From contig MDLA01000099.1 of assembly GCA_001730015.1 (NCBI GenBank), forward strand, positions 1-64,000: a stretch of DNA of 64,000 nucleotides. Direction: 5' to 3'. Source of the stretch: Chromatiales bacterium (ex Bugula neritina AB1). GTDB lineage: Bacteria > Pseudomonadota > Gammaproteobacteria > Granulosicoccales > Granulosicoccaceae. The first letter of the stretch is position 1; each line of letters opens with the position of its first letter. The notes beneath the pieces were generated by a model, which was not told where the DNA came from, did no database searches, and was given only the letters and a program-made list of their open reading frames with translations. The translations under genes and the position numbers were made by a program. This document shows, piece after piece, positions 20,198-30,144 of the stretch.

Positions 20198-20857
20198 GTG
20201 GCTGAAAAGCAATTCGTACTCAACACCAGCACTGGCGAATTGTCTGCCACACTCAATGCATCAAGCAACGCCACCCACACCTTGCTGTTAGCGCATGGCG
20301 CCGGTGCTGATCACCGCCATGCACACATGGCATCGCTCGCATGCGCCTTTGAAGAAAACAATATTGCAACTCTGCGCTTCAACTTCCCTTTCAAACAAGC
20401 GGGCCGTAACCGGGTTGATTCGAAATCCGTAGCCACTGCCTGTGTTATAGAAGCCGCAGATTATTTAAAAAAAAACCTGGCCCTGCCAGTATTGATTGGC
20501 GGGCACAGTTTTGGCGGCAGAATGGCAACCCACGCCGTCGCCGAATATGCCCTCAAATGTAAGGCAATGATTCTATGCTCATTTCCGCTTCACCCTGCGG
20601 GAAAACCTGCCACCGACCGGGCAGATCATCTGAAAGATGTCTCAACCCCCATGCTTTTTTTAAGTGGCACGCGCGATAAGCTGGGCAGTCAGCCACTGCT
20701 GGACGAACAAGTGCGCAAGCTCGGCTCACCACACCAGATACACTGGCTCGATACGGGTGATCATTCGTTTAAAATTCTAAAGAGATCCCGCCATTCAGAA
20801 ATTGACATCTACACAGAAGCGGCAGAAATTGCCAGGCAATTTATTGATGCGCTATAG
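20198..20857 (+). CDS. Alpha/beta-hydrolase, KANL3/Tex30-type
   Basis: LLLAHGAGADHRHAHMASLA...NIATLRFNFPFKQAGR...GGHSFGGRMATHAVAE; GTG start. Confidence 0.85.
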   Translation: MAEKQFVLNTSTGELSATLNASSNATHTLLLAHGAGADHRHAHMASLACAFEENNIATLRFNFPFKQAGRNRVDSKSVATACVIEAADYLKKNLALPVLIGGHSFGGRMATHAVAEYALKCKAMILCSFPLHPAGKPATDRADHLKDVSTPMLFLSGTRDKLGSQPLLDEQVRKLGSPHQIHWLDTGDHSFKILKRSRHSEIDIYTEAAEIARQFIDAL

Positions 20858-21017
20858 CAATACAGAAACACTACACAATTGCCACATGAAGACGCCCCTG
20901 AGTCACCACGGCGCCTCAATTCGCTGATAAAAAATCTAAAGTTGCACCCGAGCCTCCCGATACAGTGGCCTATTAAAATCCACACCTTCTACACGTGGAT
21001 TATATTAGGGCCAGCTA

Positions 21018-22412
21018 ATGAGTTTTTATCTTTGCAAAGGGGGGCGAATTCTCTTGCTCTCTGCAGTTTCCGCCAGTCTGTTATCAATAGAGGCTGCGTC
21101 TGCCGCAACCCCAGTCTGCCAATTTCCTGAAAGTGACGAAAGCGGTGACGGCTGGGGCTGGGAAAATAACCGCAGCTGCCGAATCACATCTGCTGCTCTG
21201 AGTGCTTCCGGTACCGCGAAGTCCAGGCCCAGCGCTAAAGCAGGTCTCGTTGCTAATACTAAGCCTGCTGTAAACTACTGCACTAATCGCGATTCTGATC
21301 TGGATGGAGATGGCTGGGGCTGGGAAAACAATCGAAGTTGCCGTGTCTCAACCAATTCTCTTAGTGTTTTCGATACCAAAAAATCTACATCCAGCACTAT
21401 ACCAGGTCCTGTAGTTAGTGCAAACCGGGCAGTTAATTACTGCGATAACCGTGATTCTGACCCGGATGGAGACGGCTGGGGCTGGGAAAACAACCGAAGC
21501 TGCCTTGTTAACGAAGCAGGGGAAGATCCGGCAACTGGTCGCAACAACAGCAGCCTCTATGCCGCTAAAGCGATTAATTCTACCAAGGTTGGCACACCCG
21601 AAGTCAAAACAATTAAAAGCAAACCGGTCGACCCCGGCAGTGTCATATATTCACAGGATTTCAGCTCAGCGTCCCAGGGTTTGTACCAGGGCGATCAGCT
21701 ACATGAACAATGGGATTCTCCCGTGTGGCACATGGGCTTTGACGAGGGACGGGTGAAGATCATCACAGATGATGCAGCTCACGGTAATGTTATGCAGGTC
21801 ACCTACCCCGCTGGTGCCTACGGCTCGGCCGGCGCCACAGCCTTCCTTGTCGATGTGCAATTTGATTCGAATTCCCCCAAGAGCTACGACGAACTGTATC
21901 TTTCCTACGATATAAAATTCGCTGACAATTTTGAATTTGTACACGGCGGAAAACTACCCGGACTGTGCGGTGCCAGCATAGATCAGGCTCCGGAAACAGG
22001 ATGCAACACTGGCGGTGGATACCCGAGCGGCTACGATGGCTGGAGTACACGTGGTATGTGGCGCCAGAACGGCGCACTGGAGAACTACGTCTACCACGCC
22101 GGACAAACAAACTACTACGGAGACGATCTGTTCTGGGGATCTAACGGGAGCCGCGGTCAGTGGCATAGAATTCAGCAACGCGTGGTGCTCAATACCCCCG
22201 GTGTGGCCGACGGAATAATTGAAACCTGGCTGGACGGCAAAAAGGTTTTATCCGTCACCGATATGCTCTACCGAAAAACCGGGGCTATTGGCATTAACCT
22301 GTTTTATTTCAGCACTTTCTATGGCGGCAATGACCCCAGCTGGGCTCCCTCTTCCGACCAGACTGCATTTTTTGATAACTTCCGGATTTCAACACAACCG
22401 GCCGGGTTTTGA
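21018..22412 (+). CDS. Secreted polysaccharide lyase (PL14/alginate-lyase-like) with three N-terminal CBM10-like GWGWEN repeats
   Basis: Signal peptide to ASAATP; three C..(D)DGDGWGWENNRSC modules; PL14-like core LSYDIKFADNFEFVHGGKLPGLCG...TRGMWRQNG...WHRIQQRVVLNTPGVADGIIETWLDGKKVL...FDNFRI. Confidence 0.8.
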   Translation: MSFYLCKGGRILLLSAVSASLLSIEAASAATPVCQFPESDESGDGWGWENNRSCRITSAALSASGTAKSRPSAKAGLVANTKPAVNYCTNRDSDLDGDGWGWENNRSCRVSTNSLSVFDTKKSTSSTIPGPVVSANRAVNYCDNRDSDPDGDGWGWENNRSCLVNEAGEDPATGRNNSSLYAAKAINSTKVGTPEVKTIKSKPVDPGSVIYSQDFSSASQGLYQGDQLHEQWDSPVWHMGFDEGRVKIITDDAAHGNVMQVTYPAGAYGSAGATAFLVDVQFDSNSPKSYDELYLSYDIKFADNFEFVHGGKLPGLCGASIDQAPETGCNTGGGYPSGYDGWSTRGMWRQNGALENYVYHAGQTNYYGDDLFWGSNGSRGQWHRIQQRVVLNTPGVADGIIETWLDGKKVLSVTDMLYRKTGAIGINLFYFSTFYGGNDPSWAPSSDQTAFFDNFRISTQPAGF

Positions 22413-22424
22413 TACAGTGGACAA

Positions 22425-22600
22425 ACCCGCATTATTCATCGGGTTGACGGGATCTCACTGGATCTTTGATTCCACAGAGAGTTTTTTCTCTTGCAGATAT
22501 CAGTAAATATTCGACGCGAGAAAAAAATCCACTGTGAAAGCCCTTGCCGTGAATAAAAAAGTCTGCGCGATATCCTCGCCACTCCATGAATTATGCGGGT
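22425..22600. mobile_element. MITE-like element, copy 2
   Basis: ACCCGCATTATTCAT...ATGAATTATGCGGGT TIRs with one mismatch; interior alignable with 6357-6546 (GATCTTTGATTCCACAGAGA, TTCGACGCGAG, CTGTGAAA, CCTCGCC). Confidence 0.85.
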
Positions 22601-22632
22601 AAACTCCGAATCAGCAGAAGCCCGAGATCGTT

Positions 22633-23250
22633 ATGCACTTGCCGAACGCGATTGCGTTAATCGCAGCCCTGATACTGGGATTATTCCTGCCGTTATCTGA
22701 ATCGACTGTATCAGCTCAAGATACAACGACCCGGGATACAGCAACCATTGAGATTCAGAAATTCAAGCTATTCAGGGATCTTTCCAGCGCGCAGACTGAA
22801 GCGGCAGGCCGCGCTGCCGAGAATGCCATCTGGCAATTCTGGTTCGCTCAAGCGCCGACACCTGAAGTTCGAAAACTGCTGGATGCCGGTATAGAACGGC
22901 GCGAAGCCTATGATTTCGAAGCAGCAGAGAAGCACCTTGATAAGGTCGTTGAAGCTGCTCCCGACTACGCCGAAGGTTTCAATCAGCGAGCGTTTGTACG
23001 ATTTCTACGGGAAAACTTTTCCGATGCCAGTGACGATCTCGAACGCGCACTGGCTCTGGAACCCGATCACTTCGGCGCGATGGCGGGGCAGTACCAGATT
23101 CTTCGAATTGAAAACCGGCATCAGGCGGCATTCACCTTTCTGCAGGAGGCGGTAACCCTGCACCCATGGCTCAGGGAACGCGGGGCCCTGCCCAGAGAAA
23201 TGTGGCCGGACGCCTATCGTGACCTGCACGACAAAAAATCATCGATCTGA
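22633..23250 (+). CDS. Secreted TPR-repeat protein
   Basis: Signal-like N-terminus IALIAALILGLFLPLSESTVSA; RREAYDFEAAEKHLDKVVEAAPDYAEGFNQRAFVRFLRENFSDASDDLERALALEPDHFGAM. Confidence 0.8.
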   Translation: MHLPNAIALIAALILGLFLPLSESTVSAQDTTTRDTATIEIQKFKLFRDLSSAQTEAAGRAAENAIWQFWFAQAPTPEVRKLLDAGIERREAYDFEAAEKHLDKVVEAAPDYAEGFNQRAFVRFLRENFSDASDDLERALALEPDHFGAMAGQYQILRIENRHQAAFTFLQEAVTLHPWLRERGALPREMWPDAYRDLHDKKSSI

Positions 23251-23255
23251 ATTAT

Positions 23256-24899
23256 CTATAGATAACCGCCTTTCTCATCGGCGAGGCGATCATTTTCGGC
23301 ACGCGCTCCGGGCTCGCCCCAGCCACCACCACCCGAAGTCTCCAGACGAACGTGATCACCTCGCTGTAATTCAACGCCCGATATCTTCGATGGCAGCTCG
23401 ATTACCTGATCCCCTCGCCTGTGCAAAAATCGTCCTTTCGAGCCAGGCTTTCCACCTTTAAGGCCATACGGTGGATGACGAAAACGTTCGAAGTTCCCCG
23501 ACAAGGATCCCCAGTCTGCATCGAGACGCCATTCCCGCGCCAAGCCGAGCCCACCCCGAAACTGACCATCACCGCCGCTGCCTTCAATAAACCCGTACTC
23601 TGTAAATACCACTGGAAACAGCGACTCACACATCTCGACCGGTGAATTGGCCAGGTTGTGAAAACCCGCAGAAAATCCGTTAGCACCATCCCCTTGAGGA
23701 TGCGCCCCCCATCCGCCAACTTCTATTTCAAAATACACGCGTCGCTCACCCTCAATAAACCGGTCAGGCGCAGACAACGCGGCGACATAGGACACACCGT
23801 AATAAGCGGCAGGAATTAACCCGGGCAATGGATCCGACAATGCTCCAAGCACCGTGGTAACAATTCGATGACCGGTTGCCATGCGGTTCGCCACGGGTGC
23901 AGGCTCCAGGCAATTAACGATAGAACCCGGGCGGCAGATTACCTCGATCGGACGATAAGCACCGGAGTTTGCCATCGCCCTGCCCTCTGCAACACTCAGC
24001 AAAGCGCAATAAACGCCCGAGCGCGCCATATTCAGGGTGCAGTTAACGGGACCGGGTGCCTGATCAGCTGACTCCGATAAATCTACCGTGCAGCTGTCGC
24101 CATGAATTTCAACACTGGCAATTACCTTTAGATCAACAGCCTGTTGTCCGTCGTCATCGACAAAGTCCTCAAAGCGATACGTGCCGTCGGGGATAGAATG
24201 AATAGTGTCTCGCATTGCCGTTTCTGATTGCGCCAGTATTGCATCCATCGCTGCCGCTATTACTGTGGTGTCATAGCGCCTGGCAAGCCGCTCTATAGAA
24301 CGCGCACCAACAGCAAGTGAGGCGATTTGTGCCTGTATATCACCCCCTATTTTTTCCGGCTCACGACTGTTCTGTCTGACAATAGCGACAATCGCCTGAT
24401 TGGTTTTTCCGGACTCGACCAGTTTTAAAGGCGGAATTCGCAGCCCCTCGTGATAAACCTCTCTGGCACCGGCAAAATAACTGCCGGCAGCACCGCCACT
24501 GACATCAATATGGTGAACAATCGCGGCCGCTATAGCCACCCGCTGGCCGTTAACGAATAACGGTTGGAACACGACAAAATCGGGCAGATGCTGCCCGCCA
24601 CAGTAGGGATCGTTGGTGAGTATGACATCACCTTCATTCCACTCACTTAACGGTATATGATGCTGCACTATATCTGCCAGGCAAACCGACATGCTGTTCA
24701 GGTGCACAGGTATTCGCGTAGACTGGGCGACCGAATTTCCTTTTCCATCAAAAAGTGCGGTGGAATAATCCAGTGTTTCCCGCACTACGGTGGATCGCGC
24801 TGTACGCCATATAGAAATATTCATTTCTTCAGCACCTGCGATTAACGCGTTGCGTATCACCTCAAGGCGAATCGGATCAACTACCATTGCATCACTCAC
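23256..24899 (-). CDS. Hydantoinase B/oxoprolinase family protein
   Basis: MVVDPIRLEVIRNALIAGAEEMNISIWRTARSTVVRETLDYSTALFD...GDVILTNDPYCGGQHLPDFVV. Confidence 0.95.
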   Translation of the reverse strand: MSDAMVVDPIRLEVIRNALIAGAEEMNISIWRTARSTVVRETLDYSTALFDGKGNSVAQSTRIPVHLNSMSVCLADIVQHHIPLSEWNEGDVILTNDPYCGGQHLPDFVVFQPLFVNGQRVAIAAAIVHHIDVSGGAAGSYFAGAREVYHEGLRIPPLKLVESGKTNQAIVAIVRQNSREPEKIGGDIQAQIASLAVGARSIERLARRYDTTVIAAAMDAILAQSETAMRDTIHSIPDGTYRFEDFVDDDGQQAVDLKVIASVEIHGDSCTVDLSESADQAPGPVNCTLNMARSGVYCALLSVAEGRAMANSGAYRPIEVICRPGSIVNCLEPAPVANRMATGHRIVTTVLGALSDPLPGLIPAAYYGVSYVAALSAPDRFIEGERRVYFEIEVGGWGAHPQGDGANGFSAGFHNLANSPVEMCESLFPVVFTEYGFIEGSGGDGQFRGGLGLAREWRLDADWGSLSGNFERFRHPPYGLKGGKPGSKGRFLHRRGDQVIELPSKISGVELQRGDHVRLETSGGGGWGEPGARAENDRLADEKGGYL

Positions 24900-26998
24900 T
24901 TTATCTCTCCACTGCGCTCACACAACAGATCACCATTATCAATAACTCTAACCGTCCAGCCCGTCTCTAACAGCAGTACCGTATAGCTTTCTTCGATAAT
25001 CAACGGTCCAGTCAATGGATCAGCTCCACGCCGAAGATCATCGCGTAAAATACACGGCACTGAATGTTCCTGATCGTGTAAATACAGCTTACGGTGGCGG
25101 TTAGTTTCAGTGATCGATATTCCCGCCACGGGAGTGATCGGTTCAGGCTCAATCGGTTCCGCTGAATCTGTTTTGCCAAGCAGCCCGACACCAACAGCCC
25201 TGACAGTAACAATTTCGGCGGCATCGTCGGGTGAGGCATGCGCAAAGCGCTCCTCGTGTAAGGTATGGAAATTATCTACCAATTGCTGCAAGTCTTCGCT
25301 ACTGACAACAGTGTCACCCTCTATCTGTGGCCAAGGGGTAGATAACTCGAAGGCCTGACCGCGATAGCGCATATCACAGCTGAATTCAATTCGCCGTTGG
25401 GTGTCGTCAAAACCATTTTCCACCAGCAACTCTATAGCCTGTTGATTCAGGCCACTGACGGCTTTAGCCAGTGCAGAGACTGACTCTATACTTGCCGGCA
25501 TCAGTAGAGACTCTGATAGATCATAACGCAGATCAGCCTGCAGAATCCCCAGCGCTGACAGAGTAGAAGCATTCGCCGGGAACACTATTTTATCAATTCC
25601 GAGCTCCTGAGCAACTGCACAGGCATGCAAGCCCGCAGCACCACCAAAGGGAGCCAGAGCAAAATCGGCAGGATCTGCTCCTTTCTCGAACAGGCTCAGA
25701 CGAATCGCACCTGCCATGTTGGCAGTAGCAACGTCTAGTACACCTGAAGCTGCCTGACCGGTGCCATAACCAAGAGGCTGCGCTATTCGAATATCTATAG
25801 CGTGGTTAGAAGCATGAACGTCGAGCTCCATACCACCCGTTTTAAAAGCTGCTGCATCTATGCGGCCCAATGCAGCATTGGCATCGGTGACAGTAGGTTC
25901 CTGTCCTCCACGCTGATAACAAACCGGACCCGGTTCCGCTCCGGCACTCTCCGGCCCGACCCGCAATGCGCCCGACTCCAGTCGGGCTATGCTGCCACCG
26001 CCAGCACCAATGGTACGTATTTCTATCATCGGCAGTCTGACTGGCAGTCCATCTATACTCGATTCAGCAGTCTCTCCAATCTGGCCATCGCGCACAACCG
26101 AAATATCAGAACTGGTGCCCCCCATATCAAAGCCAACCAGATTACCCATAGCGTGTCGCTTCGACAGTGCTGCCATAGCCATTGCCCCGCCTGCAGGACC
26201 GCTTAGCAATAATTTTGCTGGTAATCTGGCAGCAGCATCAGGAGTTGCCAGACCACCATTGGATTGCACCAGATAAAGCGATGCATCGATACCGGTTTTC
26301 TCCAACCTGCCAGACAAACGCTCAAGATAGCCGGAGATAACCGGTCGCAGCATGGCATTAAGTACCGTTGTTGATGTGCGCTCAAACTCTCGTATTTCAG
26401 GACTTGAAAGGTAGGATGTTGTCACCGACAACTGTGGCGCACGCTCGTTTATTATCTGTGCCGCACGTTGCTCATGCACAGGATTTCTATAACCGTGCAG
26501 AAAAACAATGGCCACGGCTTCAATTTGTTCCTCTATAAGATTATCTATAATCCGGTGCAGTGCCTCCTCGTCGAGGGCCTTGTAAATCGATCCATCTGCG
26601 GTGATACGCTCAGGCACGCCATAACGCCATTGTCGTGGCACCAACAGTGAACGATCCTCCGCACTCAAGGTGTAGACATCACGTCGGATATGCCGGCCAA
26701 TTTCGAGTACATCCCGAAATCCTTCGGTTGTCACAAGTGCGCCACGCGGCAGTTTGCGTTCAAGCACCGCATTAGTGGCAATCGTCGAACCGTGCAAAAT
26801 AAGATCGATATCGGTTAGCGACAGACCAGCCAGTTCTGCGATGCCCTGCAATCCATTGATCAGACCGATAGACGGATCCGACGGGGTGCTTGGCGTTTTA
26901 AATGCCAGCGTGCGATTCGTAGCTGGGTCGTAGAGGTGTAAATCGGTAAAGGTGCCGCCTATATCAACAGATACGCGAACGCTTGCTTCAGATTGCAT
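24896..26998 (-). CDS. Hydantoinase A/oxoprolinase family protein
   Basis: VSVDIGGTFTDLHLYD...HGSTIATNAVLERKLPRGALVTTEGFRDVLEIGRH...GNLVGFDMGGTSSDISVV; 4 nt overlap with the hydantoinase B gene. Confidence 0.96.
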   Translation of the reverse strand: MQSEASVRVSVDIGGTFTDLHLYDPATNRTLAFKTPSTPSDPSIGLINGLQGIAELAGLSLTDIDLILHGSTIATNAVLERKLPRGALVTTEGFRDVLEIGRHIRRDVYTLSAEDRSLLVPRQWRYGVPERITADGSIYKALDEEALHRIIDNLIEEQIEAVAIVFLHGYRNPVHEQRAAQIINERAPQLSVTTSYLSSPEIREFERTSTTVLNAMLRPVISGYLERLSGRLEKTGIDASLYLVQSNGGLATPDAAARLPAKLLLSGPAGGAMAMAALSKRHAMGNLVGFDMGGTSSDISVVRDGQIGETAESSIDGLPVRLPMIEIRTIGAGGGSIARLESGALRVGPESAGAEPGPVCYQRGGQEPTVTDANAALGRIDAAAFKTGGMELDVHASNHAIDIRIAQPLGYGTGQAASGVLDVATANMAGAIRLSLFEKGADPADFALAPFGGAAGLHACAVAQELGIDKIVFPANASTLSALGILQADLRYDLSESLLMPASIESVSALAKAVSGLNQQAIELLVENGFDDTQRRIEFSCDMRYRGQAFELSTPWPQIEGDTVVSSEDLQQLVDNFHTLHEERFAHASPDDAAEIVTVRAVGVGLLGKTDSAEPIEPEPITPVAGISITETNRHRKLYLHDQEHSVPCILRDDLRRGADPLTGPLIIEESYTVLLLETGWTVRVIDNGDLLCERSGEIK

Positions 26999-27027
26999 TT
27001 ACTCTTGGTCTCAGTAATCACCAATAC

Positions 27028-28317
27028 TCATCGATAGACAAGTTCAGGCAGGTATAGCGCAATTTGAGGAAACACCATCAGCAGAGTCAGTAACACCAGC
27101 ATCATCAATACAAATGGAATTGCACCATAAGCGACATCATTAAACGGACCGCCGTTGGTTCGTACCCCTTGCACCACATAAAGATTTACCCCGATCGGTG
27201 GCGTGATCAGTGCCGCTTCCATTAATACCGTAACAAGAATGCCGAACCACACCGGATCGTAGCCAAGGCCCTGAACAATTGGAAAGACAATAGGAACGGT
27301 AGTTAAAAGCATGGAAAGTGTTTCCATGAACATGCCCAGAATGAGATAAAAAACAATGATAATAATCATTGTTTCAGTAGCTGTCAGGCCCAGCGATTCT
27401 ATGGCATCGAGGATATCCTGTGTCACCCCCATAAAACCCAGTACAAAGTTCAGGAACACGGCAGCCATAATGATAATCATAATCATTGCCGTCGTTCGCA
27501 TGGTGCCCTCGAATGCCTCCTTGAGCATTTGCACCGATAACATGCGTCGCCAGGCGGCCAGTATCAGCGCGAACACAACGCCCACCGATGCCGCTTCTGT
27601 GGGCGTAGCAATGCCTGCGTATATAGAACCGACAACCACGCCAAATAACAGGATAGGAGGCACCAGATCCGGCAAGGTCCGGATGCGTTCTGCCCAGCTG
27701 GTTTCGGTTTTTACACCATCCCAGCCACGCCAGATCAGACACGAGATAACAATCACCAGCATAAACAAACCGGCCAGCAGTAACCCCGGAAATATTCCCG
27801 CCAGGTAGAGCTCCGGAACAGAGGTGTCGGTGATCAGTCCGTAGATTATCAGGTTAATAGAAGGCGGTATCAGTATGCCCAGGGTACCGCCTGCGGCAAG
27901 CGATCCTAGAAACAACCGTTGATTGTAACTGCGCTTTTCCATTTCAGGAACAGCGACGGTGCCAACGGTTGCCGCGGTGGCCACGCTGGAACCGCTGGAC
28001 GCGGCAAAGATCGCACACGAACCGATGTTGGCGTGCATGAGCCCGCCCGGTAACCACGACAACCACTGCACAACAGCATTGTACATGCGTTGCGCTATAC
28101 CGGCGCGCAGCATGATCTCACCCAGCAGAATAAACATTGGAATGGCTACAAGGACAAAATCTTTACTCTTATCCCAGACAAATTCACCAATTGCGCCCTT
28201 AAGCCGGCCAGCCATATAGAGATCGTCGAGGGTGAACGTCAGAATCCCGAGAACCGCGGCAACCGGAATACTGGCGACAACCAATACCAGTAATATCAGA
28301 ACGATTAAACCGGCCAT
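27028..28317 (-). CDS. TRAP transporter large permease (DctM)
   Basis: FVLVAIPMFILLGEIMLRAGIAQRMYNAVVQWLSWLPGGLMHANIGSCAIFAASSGSSVATAATVG. Confidence 0.95.
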   Translation of the reverse strand: MAGLIVLILLVLVVASIPVAAVLGILTFTLDDLYMAGRLKGAIGEFVWDKSKDFVLVAIPMFILLGEIMLRAGIAQRMYNAVVQWLSWLPGGLMHANIGSCAIFAASSGSSVATAATVGTVAVPEMEKRSYNQRLFLGSLAAGGTLGILIPPSINLIIYGLITDTSVPELYLAGIFPGLLLAGLFMLVIVISCLIWRGWDGVKTETSWAERIRTLPDLVPPILLFGVVVGSIYAGIATPTEAASVGVVFALILAAWRRMLSVQMLKEAFEGTMRTTAMIMIIIMAAVFLNFVLGFMGVTQDILDAIESLGLTATETMIIIIVFYLILGMFMETLSMLLTTVPIVFPIVQGLGYDPVWFGILVTVLMEAALITPPIGVNLYVVQGVRTNGGPFNDVAYGAIPFVLMMLVLLTLLMVFPQIALYLPELVYR

Positions 28318-28949
28318 CAGGGGGTTTTTCCCGGTTGTTCAGACAGTTTAATTGTGTTCACATCAAGGCCGTGGGTCTCCTGTACTATTTCTTCCTGCGC
28401 ACTCATGGCTCCGGCTACACGCCGCACTAGAGAATTATCACGTCTAACAAGTGCCACCAGGGTGTACAGCAAGACAAACGATAACGTAACAACAAATAGC
28501 GCCAGACCCAGAAACCACATCAGTTGCGGTATCCACAGCGGTGTTTGCAATGTCGTAGTAGACATTGAATTGCCAGTCCAGGATGTCCAGAACACATTAA
28601 ACGCCTTACGCATCAGATAAGACATGTAGTAAAGCAACAGCGCAATGCCGACCACGTCGAGAATCGACCGGGCAGATAAAGGTAGAAAATTATAGAGTAC
28701 GTCTATGCGCACATTAGACCGGTTCAGCAGACAGTAGGAATACGCCCAGGTGGTACTGGCCGCAAATACATAACCGGAGACTTCATCCGAACCACTCATG
28801 GTAATGCCGAAAAATTTTCGGCAGAACACATCGACGGTTACCATTACAGCAGACAGCAACAGCGCCAGCCCTGCAATCCACACCGCCCACAACGAGATAC
28901 GTTGCAGCGTGCGATGGATAGAGTCAAGAACTTTCATAGCGCTGGCCAA
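28317..28949 (-). CDS. TRAP transporter small permease (DctQ)
   Basis: VDVFCRKFFGITMSGSDEVSGYVFAASTTWAYSYCLLNRSNVRIDVLYN; overlaps DctM by 1 nt. Confidence 0.92.
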   Translation of the reverse strand: MASAMKVLDSIHRTLQRISLWAVWIAGLALLLSAVMVTVDVFCRKFFGITMSGSDEVSGYVFAASTTWAYSYCLLNRSNVRIDVLYNFLPLSARSILDVVGIALLLYYMSYLMRKAFNVFWTSWTGNSMSTTTLQTPLWIPQLMWFLGLALFVVTLSFVLLYTLVALVRRDNSLVRRVAGAMSAQEEIVQETHGLDVNTIKLSEQPGKTP

Positions 28950-28994
28950 CTCGTGAAAAAGCTCGCGAAAAGAACCCCATCCATCGCCACACTG

Positions 28995-30062
28995 TTACTC
29001 AACCGGTGCTTGTACACCGAGTACTTTTCCAATGGAATCGTTCCACTCCATGGCACATTGCTTACCACAGCGCTTTGCCCAGCGCTTGAGAACAAAATCG
29101 TTCACTGCGACTTTAACCAGTTCTTTGTCTTCATCGTTTAATTCAACGGCAACCATGCCGCCTGGCTCACCTTTTTCACAAGGGCCGGTCGTATTGCAAA
29201 GCGCCGCTTCAGCATTCAATTTTTCAGTGCTTTCCCAGATTGCGTCCTCCACCTTTGCCGCTTCATCTGACATCAGTTGCTGTGTTTCCGGGGTAAGAGA
29301 ATCCCAGGTTTTCTGGTTCACGGCGAGAAAAGTTGCTGCAAAACCTATATTTACCCGGACATTATGTGTGACCACCTGATACCACTTCGCGTTGTATGCC
29401 GGCATGACGCCAGTCGCACCGCAATCAGCGACACCTTTTTGCAATGCTGGCACAACTTCCGCGAAAGGCAGTGTGACTGCACTGCCGCCCAGACCCTCAA
29501 TGAAATCACCAATTGAAGCTGAGTAGGTGCGCAATTTTCGTCCAGCCAGATCTTTCAGGTGCACATCGGTTGCATCGGCTGAACCGAAATTACAAAAAAA
29601 CTGCTGCTTCGGAAAGGTGTACAGCATCAGCATTTTTGCGTTGAATTTCTCTTTGAGCTCACGCTCAATCACGGGTTTATAGGCCGCCATCGCTTCACGA
29701 TATTTACCAAAATCCTGTATCACACCGGCCAGATCTATTCCCTCCAGAGCCGGTGCATCCTGAGCAGTATAGGAAGTGAGTGCGTGGACAGCATCAAAGG
29801 TACCCAGCTTAAGCAGCCGCATGGTCTCAAAGCCGGACATACCCACATTGGTGTAGTCCTTCATGTTGGCAGTGATCGCTCCTCCGGATAATTCCGAAAG
29901 CGTTTTGGTCCAGTAGGGATTTTCGTGCTGCTTGTAGTTCTCCAGACTGGCCCAGGTACCCACCACCTGCCATTCTTTTTTGGTGTAATCTGCTGCATGT
30001 GACAAGCCCGCCAGCGAACTCAGCAAGGCGGTGATGGCACCGACTGTTTTCAGTCTCTTCAT
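28995..30062 (-). CDS. TRAP transporter solute-binding protein (DctP)
   Basis: Signal peptide MKRLKTVGAITALLSSLAGLSHAADY; DctP body with FAEVVPALQKGVADCGATG. Confidence 0.92.
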   Translation of the reverse strand: MKRLKTVGAITALLSSLAGLSHAADYTKKEWQVVGTWASLENYKQHENPYWTKTLSELSGGAITANMKDYTNVGMSGFETMRLLKLGTFDAVHALTSYTAQDAPALEGIDLAGVIQDFGKYREAMAAYKPVIERELKEKFNAKMLMLYTFPKQQFFCNFGSADATDVHLKDLAGRKLRTYSASIGDFIEGLGGSAVTLPFAEVVPALQKGVADCGATGVMPAYNAKWYQVVTHNVRVNIGFAATFLAVNQKTWDSLTPETQQLMSDEAAKVEDAIWESTEKLNAEAALCNTTGPCEKGEPGGMVAVELNDEDKELVKVAVNDFVLKRWAKRCGKQCAMEWNDSIGKVLGVQAPVE

Positions 30063-30144
30063 TGTACTTTCTCCTCCGGTTAGGGGCTTTATAATCGCAT
30101 AAATTGGAAACAATGACTAATAGCCAGGCCCGGGTTATTCTTCG

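Noticed and set aside
21130-21515. CRISPR-like direct repeats
   Set aside because: The repeats encode in-frame GWGWENNRSC protein modules inside a secreted lyase gene; spacing and divergence are those of coding repeats.
27356-27808. 150 aa plus-strand ORF antisense to dctM
   Set aside because: Ile/Thr-rich shadow of TM codons; no independent support.
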